This document shows, piece after piece, positions 43,604 through 53,966 of a stretch of 64,000 nucleotides of DNA (its first letter is position 1; each line of letters starts with the position of its first letter). This stretch comes from Amycolatopsis rifamycinica. Lineage in GTDB: Bacteria; Actinomycetota; Actinomycetes; Mycobacteriales; Pseudonocardiaceae. The position numbers were made by a program, and so were the translations under genes. The stretch spans positions 1 through 64,000 of the forward strand of contig NZ_JMQI01000006.1 in assembly GCF_000695625.1 (NCBI RefSeq), in the 5' to 3' direction. The notes under the pieces are model-generated. The model ran no database searches. It worked only from the letters and a program-made list of their open reading frames with translations, and was not told where the DNA came from.

Positions 43604-45841
43604 TCAGTCCTCCACGAGCGCGGCGGACGTGATCCGGTGGAGGGAGTACCGCTCGTTGTTCTCCCCTTCGAGGACCCCGCCGCCGACGCGCACGGGCCGC
43701 ACCACGCGCTGGCTCGCCGTCCCCCGGGAGTCGACGAAGCCGATCCAAACCTCGCGGCGCTCCAGCGTCGCCCGGGACAGCAGTTCGAGCGTCGCCGACG
43801 TGTCCGCGCCGCCGCCCACCGGCGCCCGCACCGCCGAACCGCGGCGGCGGGCCGAAGCCGCGTCGCCCGCGCGGAGGTTGGAGACGATCCGGGCCGCCTG
43901 GTCTTCGGTCAGCACCGCCTGCTCGCCCGGGCTGCGGCGCGCCGCCCGCGCCTTCGCCGGCAGCCGGCGGCCGCCGGGCCGGATGTCGACCACCCGGCCG
44001 TCCGGGCCCTCCGCCGCCGGGGCGAATCCGGCGCCGCGCAGCGCGGCGAGGACGTCGTGCAGCGGGTCCGGGCTGATCACGACCGTCGGCGCGATCAGCC
44101 GCAGCGCGTGTTCCGCCGCGACCGGGTGGGCCAGCACCTCGGCCAGCAAGGCCTCGTCGTCGCACCGCAGGAACGACGCCGCGACGCCGCCGCGCAGCCG
44201 TCCGTGCCGGCGGGCGACGTCGTCGACCAGGTAGCTCAGCCCCTGCGGTACCGGGGTCGCGGACTTCGACTTGAACAGCGCGTGCAGCTCGTCGGCCGTG
44301 CGGCCGGTGTCCAGCGCGCGCCGCACCGACGCCTCGGTGATCCGGTAGACCGTCGCGTGCCCCGCCGACTCGACATCGGCGACGGCCGAGATTTCCGCCG
44401 CCAGTTCCGGTTCCAGCGGCCCGGGCGCGACGACCGTCAGGTCGGCCTGCAGCAGTACGCGGTCCACCGGCGCGGGCAGCGCGTCCAGGATCGCCTCGAC
44501 CGCGCCCGGCCGGTCGTCGGCGAGCAGCGCGCGCGTCGCCGTCGTGACGCCGCCGAGCCCGACGATCCCCAGCGCGCTCGCCTCGGCCATGGTCCAGCGG
44601 ACGGTTTCGTCCCGCAGCCGCCCGCCCCGCCTCGGCGCGCGCCAGGCCAGCACCGCGACGAGCTCGTCGACGCTCTTCACGCCGGCGCCGCGGGGCAGGT
44701 CGGCCAGCGTGGCGAGGACCCGCCGCCTGGCGACCGGCGCCAGCGGGCGGCGCAGGTCCTCCGACAGCGGCGCGATCGGCTTGTCCTTGGCGTCGCGGCC
44801 GCCGGCCATCCCCGGCAGGCGCGGCAGCTCCAGCCACGCTTGGGCGAGCGTCATCCACCGCTGCGCGGTCGGCGACGCGAGCCACGAGTCGGTCAGCGTC
44901 GTCGGCACCCACTCGGGCACGGTCGTCTCGCTGTCGGCGACGAGCCCGGCGCCCACGGCCAGCTCGGCCACCAGGATCGCCTGGGTGTCGTCGATCTCCA
45001 GGTCCTTGGCGAGCTTCTTCAGCTCCCGCACGCCGAGGCCGCCCGACTTGAGCACCGGCGGCGGCGCCGCCGACCACGCGCGCAGCAGCGCTTCGGTGTG
45101 GCGCAGGAACTCCATCGCCTCGCCGGCCGCCGCCTCGTCCAAAGTGGATGGCTGGTGCGGGTGGACCGGCAGCTCGGGCTCGGTGAGCGTGCCGGGCGCG
45201 AACACCCCGCCGCGCACGGCGATGCCGAGCTCGCGCGGCAGCTCGACGGTTTGGTCGTCGCGCCGCAGCAGCAGGCCCCGGGCGAGCAGCTTCTGCACCG
45301 GCGTCTCGGCCTTGCCGAGCGGGAGGTCGAGCCCGGCGTCGCGGGTGCGGCCGATCGGCGGCCCGGCGGCGAGGGCGGTCAGCACGCCGCGTTCGTCGTC
45401 GGGCAGTTCGGCGAGCCGCGCGTCGAGGTCCTCGTCGGCCAGTGCCGGCGAGGACGCGCCCAGCCCGGCGGGGAACGGCCCGAGGGCCTCCCGTGCGGCG
45501 GGCGGGACGCGCAGGGCGTCGTCCGGGCCCCAGGTCAGCGCCCGCGCGCGCAGGCACGCCAGCGGCTCGGTGATGTCGGTGCCGACGAGCTTCGCGACGT
45601 CCTCGACCGGCACGGGGTCGCGGTCCGCGCCGGCGAGCAGGCAGGCTTCGAGCACGGCCAGGGTGAAGGTGTCGAGGTCCTCGCAGGCGCGCGCGACCGA
45701 GCCCGGCGTGCCGGCCCGGGTGGCCAGCACGGTGCTGTCGGAGGGCGGGGGCGTGGACAGGTCGCGCCGCGTGCGGAGCAGCTCTGCGAGTGCGTCGTCG
45801 GACTCCGCACGCAGCCAGTCCGCCAAAGAGGTCGCGGGCAT
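43604..45841 (-). CDS. Helicase-associated-domain protein (Rv0862c-like)
   Basis: The 745-residue protein begins SLADWLRAESDDALAELLRTRRDLSTPPPSD, the family hallmark. It continues as a long helical protein without Walker motifs, ending in the XPB/Ssl2-type helicase-associated domain and a WYL-like C-terminal stretch (LERREVWIGFVDSRGTASQRVVRPVRVGGGVLEGENNERYSLHRI). In M. tuberculosis the homologue adjoins the XPB helicase gene, suggesting a shared DNA-repair role; here the helicase is 25 kb away. It diverges from the small gene at 45932. Confidence 0.85.
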   Translation of the reverse strand: MPATSLADWLRAESDDALAELLRTRRDLSTPPPSDSTVLATRAGTPGSVARACEDLDTFTLAVLEACLLAGADRDPVPVEDVAKLVGTDITEPLACLRARALTWGPDDALRVPPAAREALGPFPAGLGASSPALADEDLDARLAELPDDERGVLTALAAGPPIGRTRDAGLDLPLGKAETPVQKLLARGLLLRRDDQTVELPRELGIAVRGGVFAPGTLTEPELPVHPHQPSTLDEAAAGEAMEFLRHTEALLRAWSAAPPPVLKSGGLGVRELKKLAKDLEIDDTQAILVAELAVGAGLVADSETTVPEWVPTTLTDSWLASPTAQRWMTLAQAWLELPRLPGMAGGRDAKDKPIAPLSEDLRRPLAPVARRRVLATLADLPRGAGVKSVDELVAVLAWRAPRRGGRLRDETVRWTMAEASALGIVGLGGVTTATRALLADDRPGAVEAILDALPAPVDRVLLQADLTVVAPGPLEPELAAEISAVADVESAGHATVYRITEASVRRALDTGRTADELHALFKSKSATPVPQGLSYLVDDVARRHGRLRGGVAASFLRCDDEALLAEVLAHPVAAEHALRLIAPTVVISPDPLHDVLAALRGAGFAPAAEGPDGRVVDIRPGGRRLPAKARAARRSPGEQAVLTEDQAARIVSNLRAGDAASARRRGSAVRAPVGGGADTSATLELLSRATLERREVWIGFVDSRGTASQRVVRPVRVGGGVLEGENNERYSLHRITSAALVED

Positions 45842-45931
45842 AGAAGACCAGGGTACCGGGCGGTTGCGCCGGGCCGCGCGGGCTCAGGCAGACTGTCTGC
45901 GTTAGCCGAAGACCGGTGGTGGGAGGACGTT

Positions 45932-46111
45932 GTGGCCAAGGGTGAGAAGAAGCACAAGGGCATCGACCCGACCTGGCCGGGCGAGGACGGCGAGCACCCC
46001 GTGACCGAGCTCGCGTCCGACCGCCAGGGCGCGCTGTCGCCGTTCGGCGACGTCACCTTCCCGCTCGACACGGTGCCCTACGTGCACCCCGAGACCGAGA
46101 TCAATCGCTGA
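45932..46111 (+). CDS. Small conserved hypothetical protein (Rv0863-like position)
   Basis: The 59-residue soluble protein begins AKGEKKHKGIDPTWPGEDGEHPV and ends FPLDTVPYVHPETEINR. GTG 45932 follows GGGAGGA by 4 bases. It sits next to the helicase-associated gene, as Rv0863 does in mycobacteria. Function is unknown and no motif is visible. Confidence 0.7.
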   Translation: MAKGEKKHKGIDPTWPGEDGEHPVTELASDRQGALSPFGDVTFPLDTVPYVHPETEINR

Positions 46112-46215
46112 TCGCATAGTTACTGGTCAGTACCGGTATCGGGCCCTCGTGAGGGCGGTCACGGGAGTAGGTTTCCACCCGTCCCAGCCCAGCTTTCCCA
46201 CACGGGGGTAGTGCC

Positions 46216-47604
<1,389 letters not shown>

Positions 47605-47665
47605 GCCACGCGGCCGACCCGGAGGTCGTCGCCGCGAAGCGGTCGTGCGGAAGTAACCTCGGCGT

Positions 47666-48136
47666 GTGAGTGAACTCAGCCACGTCGACGAGACCGGCGC
47701 CGCCCGGATGGTCGACGTCTCCGGGAAGACCGCCTCCGCGCGCACCGCGGTCGCCGCCGGCACCGTGCGGACCACCGCCGAGGTGCTCCGGCTGCTGGCC
47801 ACCGACGGCCTCCCCAAGGGCGATGCCCTCGCCACCGCGCGCATCGCCGGGATCATGGGCGCCAAGCGGGTGCCCGAGCTGATCCCGCTGTGCCACCAGA
47901 TCGCGCTGTCCGGGGTCAAGGTCGAGTTCACCCTCGGCGAGGCCGAGGTCGGCATCCGCGCGACGGCGAAGACCACCGACGTCACCGGCGTCGAGATGGA
48001 GGCGCTGACCGCGGTGGCCGTCGCCGGGCTGACGCTGCACGACATGATCAAGGCCGTCGACCCGGCGGCGACGCTGGACGAGGTCCGCCTGCTCCGCAAG
48101 GACGGCGGCAAGACCGGAACCTGGGAGCGGCCGTGA
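47666..48136 (+). CDS. moaC: Cyclic pyranopterin monophosphate synthase MoaC
   Basis: The 156-residue enzyme completes formation of cyclic pyranopterin monophosphate after MoaA. Signatures: [50 protein letters not shown] and [27 protein letters not shown], with the conserved C-terminal Lys/Gly stretch. GTG 47666 gives the standard N-terminus ([18 protein letters not shown]). Its stop overlaps the mog-moaE start (GTGA). Confidence 0.95.
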   Translation: MSELSHVDETGAARMVDVSGKTASARTAVAAGTVRTTAEVLRLLATDGLPKGDALATARIAGIMGAKRVPELIPLCHQIALSGVKVEFTLGEAEVGIRATAKTTDVTGVEMEALTAVAVAGLTLHDMIKAVDPAATLDEVRLLRKDGGKTGTWERP

Positions 48137-49053
48137 AGCGCACCGCGCGCGTGATCGTGGCGTCCAACCGCGCCGCGAAGGGCGTCTACGAAGACAAGAC
48201 TGGCCCGGTGATCGCCGCCTGGCTGGCCGACCGCGGGTACGACGTGCCGGCGCCCGTCGTCGTCGAAGACGGCGACCCGGTGGGCGCCGCGCTGCGGGCG
48301 GCGCTGGCCGACGGCGTCGCCGTGGTGCTCACCACGGGCGGCACCGGCATCTCGCCGACCGACCGCACCCCGGACGTCACCCGGGCGGTGCTGGACCACG
48401 AGCTGCCCGGCGTCGCGGACGCGATCCGCGCGGCCGGGCTGCCGAAGGTGCCGACGGCGGTGCTGTCGCGCGGCCTCGCGGGCGTGGCGGGCCGGACCCT
48501 GGTCGTGAACCTGCCGGGCTCCAGCGGCGGCGTCAAGGACGGCCTGGGCGTGCTGGACGGCATCCTCGAGCACGCCGTCGACCAGCTGGCAGGCGGCGAC
48601 CACCCGCGCCCGGCCGCCGCCGCGCCTGAGGTGCGCGTGGCGCGGGCACTGGTGACCGAGGAGCCGCTGTCGGTCGAGGAGCACGCCCGCCTGGTCGAGG
48701 ACGACGCGGCGGGCGCGGTGGTGACGTTCGCGGGGGTGGTCCGCGACCACGACGGCGGCAAGGGCGTCCGCGACCTGACCTACGAGGGCCACCCGAGCGC
48801 GGGCCAGGTGATCGCCGAGGTCGTCGCGGACCTGTCGGCGCGCTGGACCGGCGTCCGCGCGGTGGCCGTGAGCCACCGGCTGGGTGCGCTGGCGATCGGC
48901 GACGTCGCCCTGGCGTGCGCGGTGGCGGCGGAGCACCGCGGGCAGGCGTTCTCGGCGTGCTTGGAGCTCGTGGACGAGGTCAAGGCGCGGCTGCCGGTGT
49001 GGAAGCACCAGCACTTCACCGACGGCTCGGACGAGTGGGTCAACTCGCCGTGA
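48133..49053 (+). CDS. Fused molybdopterin adenylyltransferase (Mog) and molybdopterin synthase large subunit (MoaE)
   Basis: The 306-residue fusion has a MogA/MoaB domain at 1 to about 152: LTTGGTGISPTDRTPD (67-81) and NLPGSSGGVKDGL (126-138). An Ala/Pro linker (about 155-168) leads to a MoaE domain at about 170-306. MoaE shows GAVVTFAGVVRDHDGGKGV, YEGH, and the catalytic lysines in DEVKARLPVWKHQHF (K284, K291). MoaE with MoaD makes molybdopterin, and Mog then adenylates it for MoeA. In mycobacteria the two are separate genes. The GTG overlaps the moaC stop. Confidence 0.92.
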   Translation: MKRTARVIVASNRAAKGVYEDKTGPVIAAWLADRGYDVPAPVVVEDGDPVGAALRAALADGVAVVLTTGGTGISPTDRTPDVTRAVLDHELPGVADAIRAAGLPKVPTAVLSRGLAGVAGRTLVVNLPGSSGGVKDGLGVLDGILEHAVDQLAGGDHPRPAAAAPEVRVARALVTEEPLSVEEHARLVEDDAAGAVVTFAGVVRDHDGGKGVRDLTYEGHPSAGQVIAEVVADLSARWTGVRAVAVSHRLGALAIGDVALACAVAAEHRGQAFSACLELVDEVKARLPVWKHQHFTDGSDEWVNSP

Positions 49054-49489
49054 TCCGGAACGCCGCGACCCGGGAGGCGGCCGCGGCGAACTCGTCCGGG
49101 TCCGGGCCGGTGACCAGGCCCAGCCGGACGAACATGGGCACGCCGTGCGGCACCTCGCGCGGGAAGGCGCGCAGCACCCGCTCGCGGAGCCGGTCGTCGG
49201 TGACTTCGGTGAGCGTGACGGCCTGCTTCTCGCGCCCGTAGGCGAGCTCGCCCCGGCCGGCGGCGCGGACGTTGCGCGCCCAATCGCCGTCCGGTAGCCC
49301 GGCGATGACGTACCGGTGGCCGTCGACGGTCAGCGGGGAGACCGGAGTGGGCCGTGGAACGCCCGAGCGGCGGCCGGGGACGGTCAGGACGTGCACGGTG
49401 CCCAGACGCAGCCCCAGGCGCGTCAGGAGGCGGATGAGGCGGTTGGCGGGGCGGAGCCAGCGCGGCAGCGCCTGACGGGTGCTCGGCAC
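49040..49489 (-). CDS. Deazaflavin (F420)-dependent nitroreductase-family protein
   Basis: The 149-residue split-beta-barrel protein is of the Ddn/FDOR-B type: VHVLTVPGRRSGVPRPTPVSPLTVDGHRYVIAGLPDGDWARNVRAAGRGEL. These proteins usually bind F420 and reduce quinones or other acceptors. GTG 49489 follows AAAGGA. It is divergent from marR across a 53-base operator-bearing gap. Its end overlaps the end of mog-moaE by 14 bases. Confidence 0.85.
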   Translation of the reverse strand: MPSTRQALPRWLRPANRLIRLLTRLGLRLGTVHVLTVPGRRSGVPRPTPVSPLTVDGHRYVIAGLPDGDWARNVRAAGRGELAYGREKQAVTLTEVTDDRLRERVLRAFPREVPHGVPMFVRLGLVTGPDPDEFAAAASRVAAFRITAS

Positions 49490-49498
49490 GGCAAATCC

Positions 49499-49551
49499 TT
49501 TCGACGATCGAAATACTTGCTGGCCAAGGTAGACTCTTTCGAGTGTCGAAG
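49499..49551. promoter_or_regulatory. Two TTTCGA-N3-TCGAA operators in the marR/nitroreductase intergenic region
   Basis: TTTCGACGATCGAAA (49499-49513, perfect) and TTTCGAGTGTCGAAG (49537-49551) are the same 15-base inverted repeat 38 bases apart. The second has the marR GTG start codon as its 3-base centre. TAGACT (49530-49535) is a likely -10 for a leaderless marR transcript. The layout fits a MarR dimer controlling its own gene and the divergent oxidoreductase. Confidence 0.7.
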
Positions 49552-49998
49552 CAATCACTGGTCACCGAGGCGACCCACGCGGCAGCGGCGTTCGGCGCGG
49601 CGAACGACGTGGTGGACGAGGCCGCCGCGGCGGCGTTCGGCGTGAACCGCACGGACCTGCGCATCATCGGCCTGGTCGCGGCGGCGGGAAGCCTGACGGC
49701 GGGCCGGCTGGCCACGGAGGCGAACCTCAGTCCGGCCGCGACCACGACGGCGATCCAGCGCCTGACGAACGCGGGCCACCTGACGCGTCGCACGGACGCG
49801 GACGACCGGCGCCGGGCGGTGGTGGAGCTGACGCCCACGGCGGCGGAGCTGCTGGAGGAGGTCTACGGGCCCATCGAGCGGGCCGGGCGCGCGCTGCTGG
49901 CGGAGTACACGCCGGAGCAGCTGGAGCTGGTGATCGAGGTGCTGCGGAAGGGCGAGCGGATGCAGCTCGCGGAGGCGGAGCGGATCCGGGCGCGCTGA
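49543..49998 (+). CDS. MarR-family transcriptional regulator
   Basis: The 151-residue protein has a winged helix with FGVNRTDLRIIGLVAAAGSLTAGRLATEANLSPAATTTAIQRLTNAGHLTRRTDADDRRRAVVELT, including the DDRR wing typical of MarR. GTG 49543 lies inside an operator-like palindrome, supporting autoregulation. The likely divergent target is the F420-type oxidoreductase. The ligand is unknown. Confidence 0.9.
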   Translation: MSKQSLVTEATHAAAAFGAANDVVDEAAAAAFGVNRTDLRIIGLVAAAGSLTAGRLATEANLSPAATTTAIQRLTNAGHLTRRTDADDRRRAVVELTPTAAELLEEVYGPIERAGRALLAEYTPEQLELVIEVLRKGERMQLAEAERIRAR

Positions 49999-50028
49999 CG
50001 GCGCCGGATCGGCCGCGGAAACGCGTGA

Positions 50029-50067
50029 AGGGCTCCCACCGCCCGGGGGATCGGCGGTGGGAGCCCT
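50029..50067. terminator. Bidirectional terminator hairpin
   Basis: A 15-bp stem (AGGGCTCCCACCGCC at 50029-50043 with its complement at 50053-50067) has a 9-base loop. It lies between the convergent marR and rpf genes and lacks a clear T run. Confidence 0.75.
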
Positions 50068-50113
50068 GTCAGGTCACGGCTCGAGACCGGACTCGCGCAT
50101 CACTGCGTGATCG

Positions 50114-51053
<940 letters not shown>

Positions 51054-51568
51054 GTAACGGCTCGCAACCTCGGTCGATACCACTGTTTGTGCAGGTCAGA
51101 GGGCCGTTATCTGCCCGTTTCCTACCCGAGATAAAACACGGATCGTGAGGCTTGCATCACGTGTTCGGCGTCGCGAATGGGCCGTTCGCGACGCCCGGAT
51201 CGCGATTGGGGCGCGCATCTTATGGGCCTCCGGGGCGCGGCGCCAGACTTGACAATCCTGCCCCAGTTGCCTCAAGAGTCACAGTAGTCCCACCTGTTCG
51301 TGGGGTTTCCGGCCACGGTCGGAGCGAGGCCTGCCGCCGGCTTTGCGCTTGGGCGCCGACGCAGGGCGACGGACCAGGTGAAACAGGTCACCGGACGGGT
51401 GGCGACCGGTCGCGATCAGCTTCTCGCGAACAGCCGGAATCGGTGACGCGCCACGCCGAGGGCCCGGAACGCCCGTCGCCGAGCGGTCGGCCTCCGTACC
51501 CGAGCGGTCGCCGTTCTACAGGCAGAACGAACTCGCGTGCCTACTCCGGACGGAGCAACTCCCTGACC
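51054..51568. other. Intergenic DNA between rpfA promoter and moaD
   Basis: About 515 bases without a supportable gene. A frame open from 51152 to 51703 is Arg/Ser-rich, has no family-like sequence and runs antisense into moaD, so I do not call it. I see no clear regulatory site. Confidence 0.5.
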
Positions 51569-51631
51569 GTGTCGACCCTTCGATCACGCGTGTCGACTGC
51601 TCGATCACGCGAGTCGACCCTTCGAAGAGGC
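51569..51631. repeat. Three tandem 21-base repeats downstream of moaD
   Basis: Units at 51569, 51590 and 51611 follow the pattern G(T/A)GTCGAC-N3-TCGATCACGC; the third diverges at its end. GTCGAC and CGATCACGCG alternate. The array starts 10 bases beyond the moaD stop. It may be one member of a genome-wide intergenic repeat. Confidence 0.8.
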
Positions 51632-51641
51632 GAGCGGGTCG

Positions 51642-51902
51642 TCAGCCGCCGGCGAAGGGCGGGAGGACGTCGAGTTCGGCGCCGTCGCGCAGGGGGCGGG
51701 TGAGGTCGCGGACCGCGATGCCGTCCAGCAGGTAGCTGACCGCGTCCAGGATGCGGGGCAGGCCTTCCGGGTGGAGGCGACGCAGTTCGGCGACCGCGTC
51801 GGCGACCGATGCCCCGGCCGGGAGCTGCACCTTCTCCTCTTCCACGCCCGCCGCGGCCCGCGCCGCCGCGAAGTACCGCACCACGATGGTCACCGTCGCC
51901 AC
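51642..51902 (-). CDS. moaD: Molybdopterin synthase sulfur carrier subunit MoaD
   Basis: The 86-residue ubiquitin-like protein ends in the essential GG (VLPPFAGG), which is thiocarboxylated to donate sulfur to the pterin. The N-terminal VTIVVRYFAAARAAAGVEEE and middle LPAGASVADAVAELRRLHP are typical. It starts 1 base after the moaA stop, so the pair is coupled. Its partner MoaE is in the fused gene at 48133. Confidence 0.93.
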   Translation of the reverse strand: MATVTIVVRYFAAARAAAGVEEEKVQLPAGASVADAVAELRRLHPEGLPRILDAVSYLLDGIAVRDLTRPLRDGAELDVLPPFAGG

Positions 51903-51903
51903 C

Positions 51904-52968
51904 TCAACCGCCGATCGCGCTCATCGGCCGGATCGGCTGCGCGAACCCGGCGTCGTTGATCTCGTGCCCGGCCAGCTTGCCCCACATCGTCGCCCGCCAG
52001 GCGTCCGCCACCTCCTCATCGCGCGCGCCCGCGCGCACGAGGGACCGCAGATCCGTCTCGTCGTTGCTGAACAGGCAGGAGCGCACCGCGCCGTCCGCGG
52101 TCAGCCGCGTCCGCTCGCAGGCCGAGCAGAACGGCCGGGTGACCGACGCGATCACGCCGACGTCGCCCGGGCCACCGTCGACCAGCCAGCGCTCGGCCGG
52201 CGCGCCGCCTCGCGAGCCCGGGTACGGCGTCAAGGTGAACGCCGAGCCCAGCATCTCCAGGATCTCGGCCGCGGTGATCATCTCGCCGCGGTTCCAGCCG
52301 TGCTGGGCGTCCAGCGGCATCTGCTCGATGAACCGCAGGTGGTAGCCCTGCTCGAGGCAGAACTTCAGCAGCGGCACGGCTTCGGTCTCGTTGAGCCCGC
52401 GGATCAGCACGGCGTTGACCTTCACCGGCGCCATCCCGGCGTCGCGCGCCGCGGCGAGGCCGGCGATCACATGCGAGAGCCGGTCGCGGCGGGTGATCGT
52501 CTTGAACAGTTCGGGGTCGACGGTGTCGAGCGAGACGTTGATCCGGTTCAGCCCGGCCGCCGCGAGCCCGGCCGCGCGCTTGGCGAGCCCGATCCCGTTG
52601 GTGGTCATGGACAACCGCGGCCGCGGCGACAACGCCGTGATCTGCGCGACGAGGTCCTCGAGGCCCGGCCGCAGCAGCGGTTCCCCGCCGGTGAGCCGGA
52701 TGTCGGTGACGCCGAGCATCTCGACGGCGATCCGCATCAGCCGGACCAGTTCGTCGTCGGTCAGCACCTGCTCGCCCGGCATCCAGTCGAGGCCTTCCGC
52801 GGGCATGCAGTAGGTGCAGCGCAGGTTGCACCGGTCGGTCAGGGAAACCCGCAGATCGGTGGCCACCCGGCCGAAGGTGTCGATGAGATGGGGGTTCTCG
52901 GGCCGGGGCACGCGAGATGATCCTCGTGTACCGGGGACGCGAGGAAACCCGAGATCCACTGCTGTCAT
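51904..52968 (-). CDS. moaA: GTP 3',8-cyclase MoaA
   Basis: The 354-residue radical-SAM enzyme starts molybdenum-cofactor synthesis from GTP. The N-terminal cluster motif is CNLRCTYC (Cys47, 51, 54), with GGEPLLRPGLEDLV for SAM contact. The second cluster region is PFCSACERTRLTADGAVRSCLF and the C-terminus ends in the conserved GG. ATG 52968 leaves an 80-base divergent promoter space to the MarR gene. Confidence 0.95.
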   Translation of the reverse strand: MTAVDLGFPRVPGTRGSSRVPRPENPHLIDTFGRVATDLRVSLTDRCNLRCTYCMPAEGLDWMPGEQVLTDDELVRLMRIAVEMLGVTDIRLTGGEPLLRPGLEDLVAQITALSPRPRLSMTTNGIGLAKRAAGLAAAGLNRINVSLDTVDPELFKTITRRDRLSHVIAGLAAARDAGMAPVKVNAVLIRGLNETEAVPLLKFCLEQGYHLRFIEQMPLDAQHGWNRGEMITAAEILEMLGSAFTLTPYPGSRGGAPAERWLVDGGPGDVGVIASVTRPFCSACERTRLTADGAVRSCLFSNDETDLRSLVRAGARDEEVADAWRATMWGKLAGHEINDAGFAQPIRPMSAIGG

Positions 52969-53048
52969 TACGCACAGAGTAGCTCTCCGAACGCCCGCTG
53001 GGATACTTTGCGTAGTAAGTGGTTCAGTGAGCGAACTAACGAGGGCCT

Positions 53049-53528
53049 GTGACGGAAAAGACTTACCCGGTCACCGAAGAGGAACTCTTCCGCTTCGCGG
53101 AACTGGGCCGCCAGGGCAGCACGTTCACCGTCCTGCGGCACGCCCGGATCGCCGAGCGGATGGGCCTGTCCGGCACCGACCACAAGACGTTCGACCTGCT
53201 GATCCAGGCCGACGGGCCGCTCACCGCCGGCCGGATCGCCGGGCTCACCGGCCTGTCCACCGGCGCGGTCACCGGCGTCATCGACCGGCTCGAGAAGGTC
53301 GGGCTGGTCCGCCGCGTGCGCGACCCCGAGGACCGCCGCAAGGTCCTCGTCGAGGTGGTGCCGGGCGCGGCCGAACGCTTCGCCCCGCTCTTCGAGTCGG
53401 CCTTCGAGACCCTCCGGGACCTGCTCGCGCGGTTCTCCCCGGCGGAGCGAAAAGTGATCGAGCGTTATCAGAACGTCATGCTCGACGAGCTGCGCGCCGA
53501 AGTCATGGGGAACGCGCGCCCCGCGTAG
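53049..53528 (+). CDS. MarR-family transcriptional regulator
   Basis: The 159-residue winged-helix protein shows GTDHKTFDLLIQADGPLTAGRIAGLTGLSTGAVTGVIDRLEKVGLVRRVRDPEDRRKVLVEV, with the DPEDRRKV wing of MarR. It is divergent to moaA and precedes the TOBE-domain gene by 33 bases. A weak GTTC-N7-GAAC repeat (53022-53036) lies before its start. Control of moaA is possible but not shown. Confidence 0.88.
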   Translation: MTEKTYPVTEEELFRFAELGRQGSTFTVLRHARIAERMGLSGTDHKTFDLLIQADGPLTAGRIAGLTGLSTGAVTGVIDRLEKVGLVRRVRDPEDRRKVLVEVVPGAAERFAPLFESAFETLRDLLARFSPAERKVIERYQNVMLDELRAEVMGNARPA

Positions 53529-53561
53529 CTTTTCCTCAACTGCGGAGATAACGTCTCCGGC

Positions 53562-53966
53562 ATGCCGCAATTTCGGTTGTCCGAGGCCGCGCGCCTGCTC
53601 GGGGTCAGCGACGACACCGTCCGGAGGTGGGTGCGCGCGGGGCAGCTGACCACGACCGACGACGCCGCCGGCCGCAAGGTGGTCGACGGCGCCCAGTTGG
53701 CCGGGTTCGCCCGCGCGCAGGCCGCCGCGCCCGACGACCCGTCGGCGGTCGGCCGATCCGCCCGCAATAGGTTCGTGGGGCTGGTCACCGAGGTCATCGC
53801 CGACAAGGTGATGGCCCAGGTCGAACTGCAGTGCGGGGCGCACCGCGTGGTGTCCCTGATGAGTACCGAAGCCGTCCGCGAGCTGGGCCTGCGCCCGGGG
53901 GTGCTCGCGGTCGCGGTCGTCAAGGCGACCACTGTTGTGGTGGAGACACCGGAAGGAAATCGATGA
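53562..53966 (+). CDS. Helix-turn-helix TOBE-domain protein (molybdate-responsive, MopI/ModE-like)
   Basis: The 134-residue protein joins a MerR/excisionase-type HTH (1 to about 50: FRLSEAARLLGVSDDTVRRWVRAGQL) to a single TOBE/Mop domain (about 68-130: ARNRFVGLVTEVIADKVMAQVELQCGAHRVVSLMSTEAVRELGLRPG) that binds molybdate. It probably represses modABC when molybdate is plentiful. The stop overlaps the modA ATG. Confidence 0.9.
   Translation: MPQFRLSEAARLLGVSDDTVRRWVRAGQLTTTDDAAGRKVVDGAQLAGFARAQAAAPDDPSAVGRSARNRFVGLVTEVIADKVMAQVELQCGAHRVVSLMSTEAVRELGLRPGVLAVAVVKATTVVVETPEGNR

Noticed and set aside
43557..45557. Long alternative minus-strand frame over the helicase-associated gene
   Set aside because: Ala/Arg/Gly-rich reading with no family pattern; the 43604-45841 frame carries the conserved domain.
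51152..51703. Long open frame between rpfA and moaD on the + strand
   Set aside because: Arg/Ser-rich low-information sequence, antisense overlap with moaD, and no family-like pattern; typical of GC-rich spurious frames.
53022..53036. Operator before the marR gene at 53049
   Set aside because: GTTC-N7-GAAC is only a 4-base repeat and could be chance in this composition.
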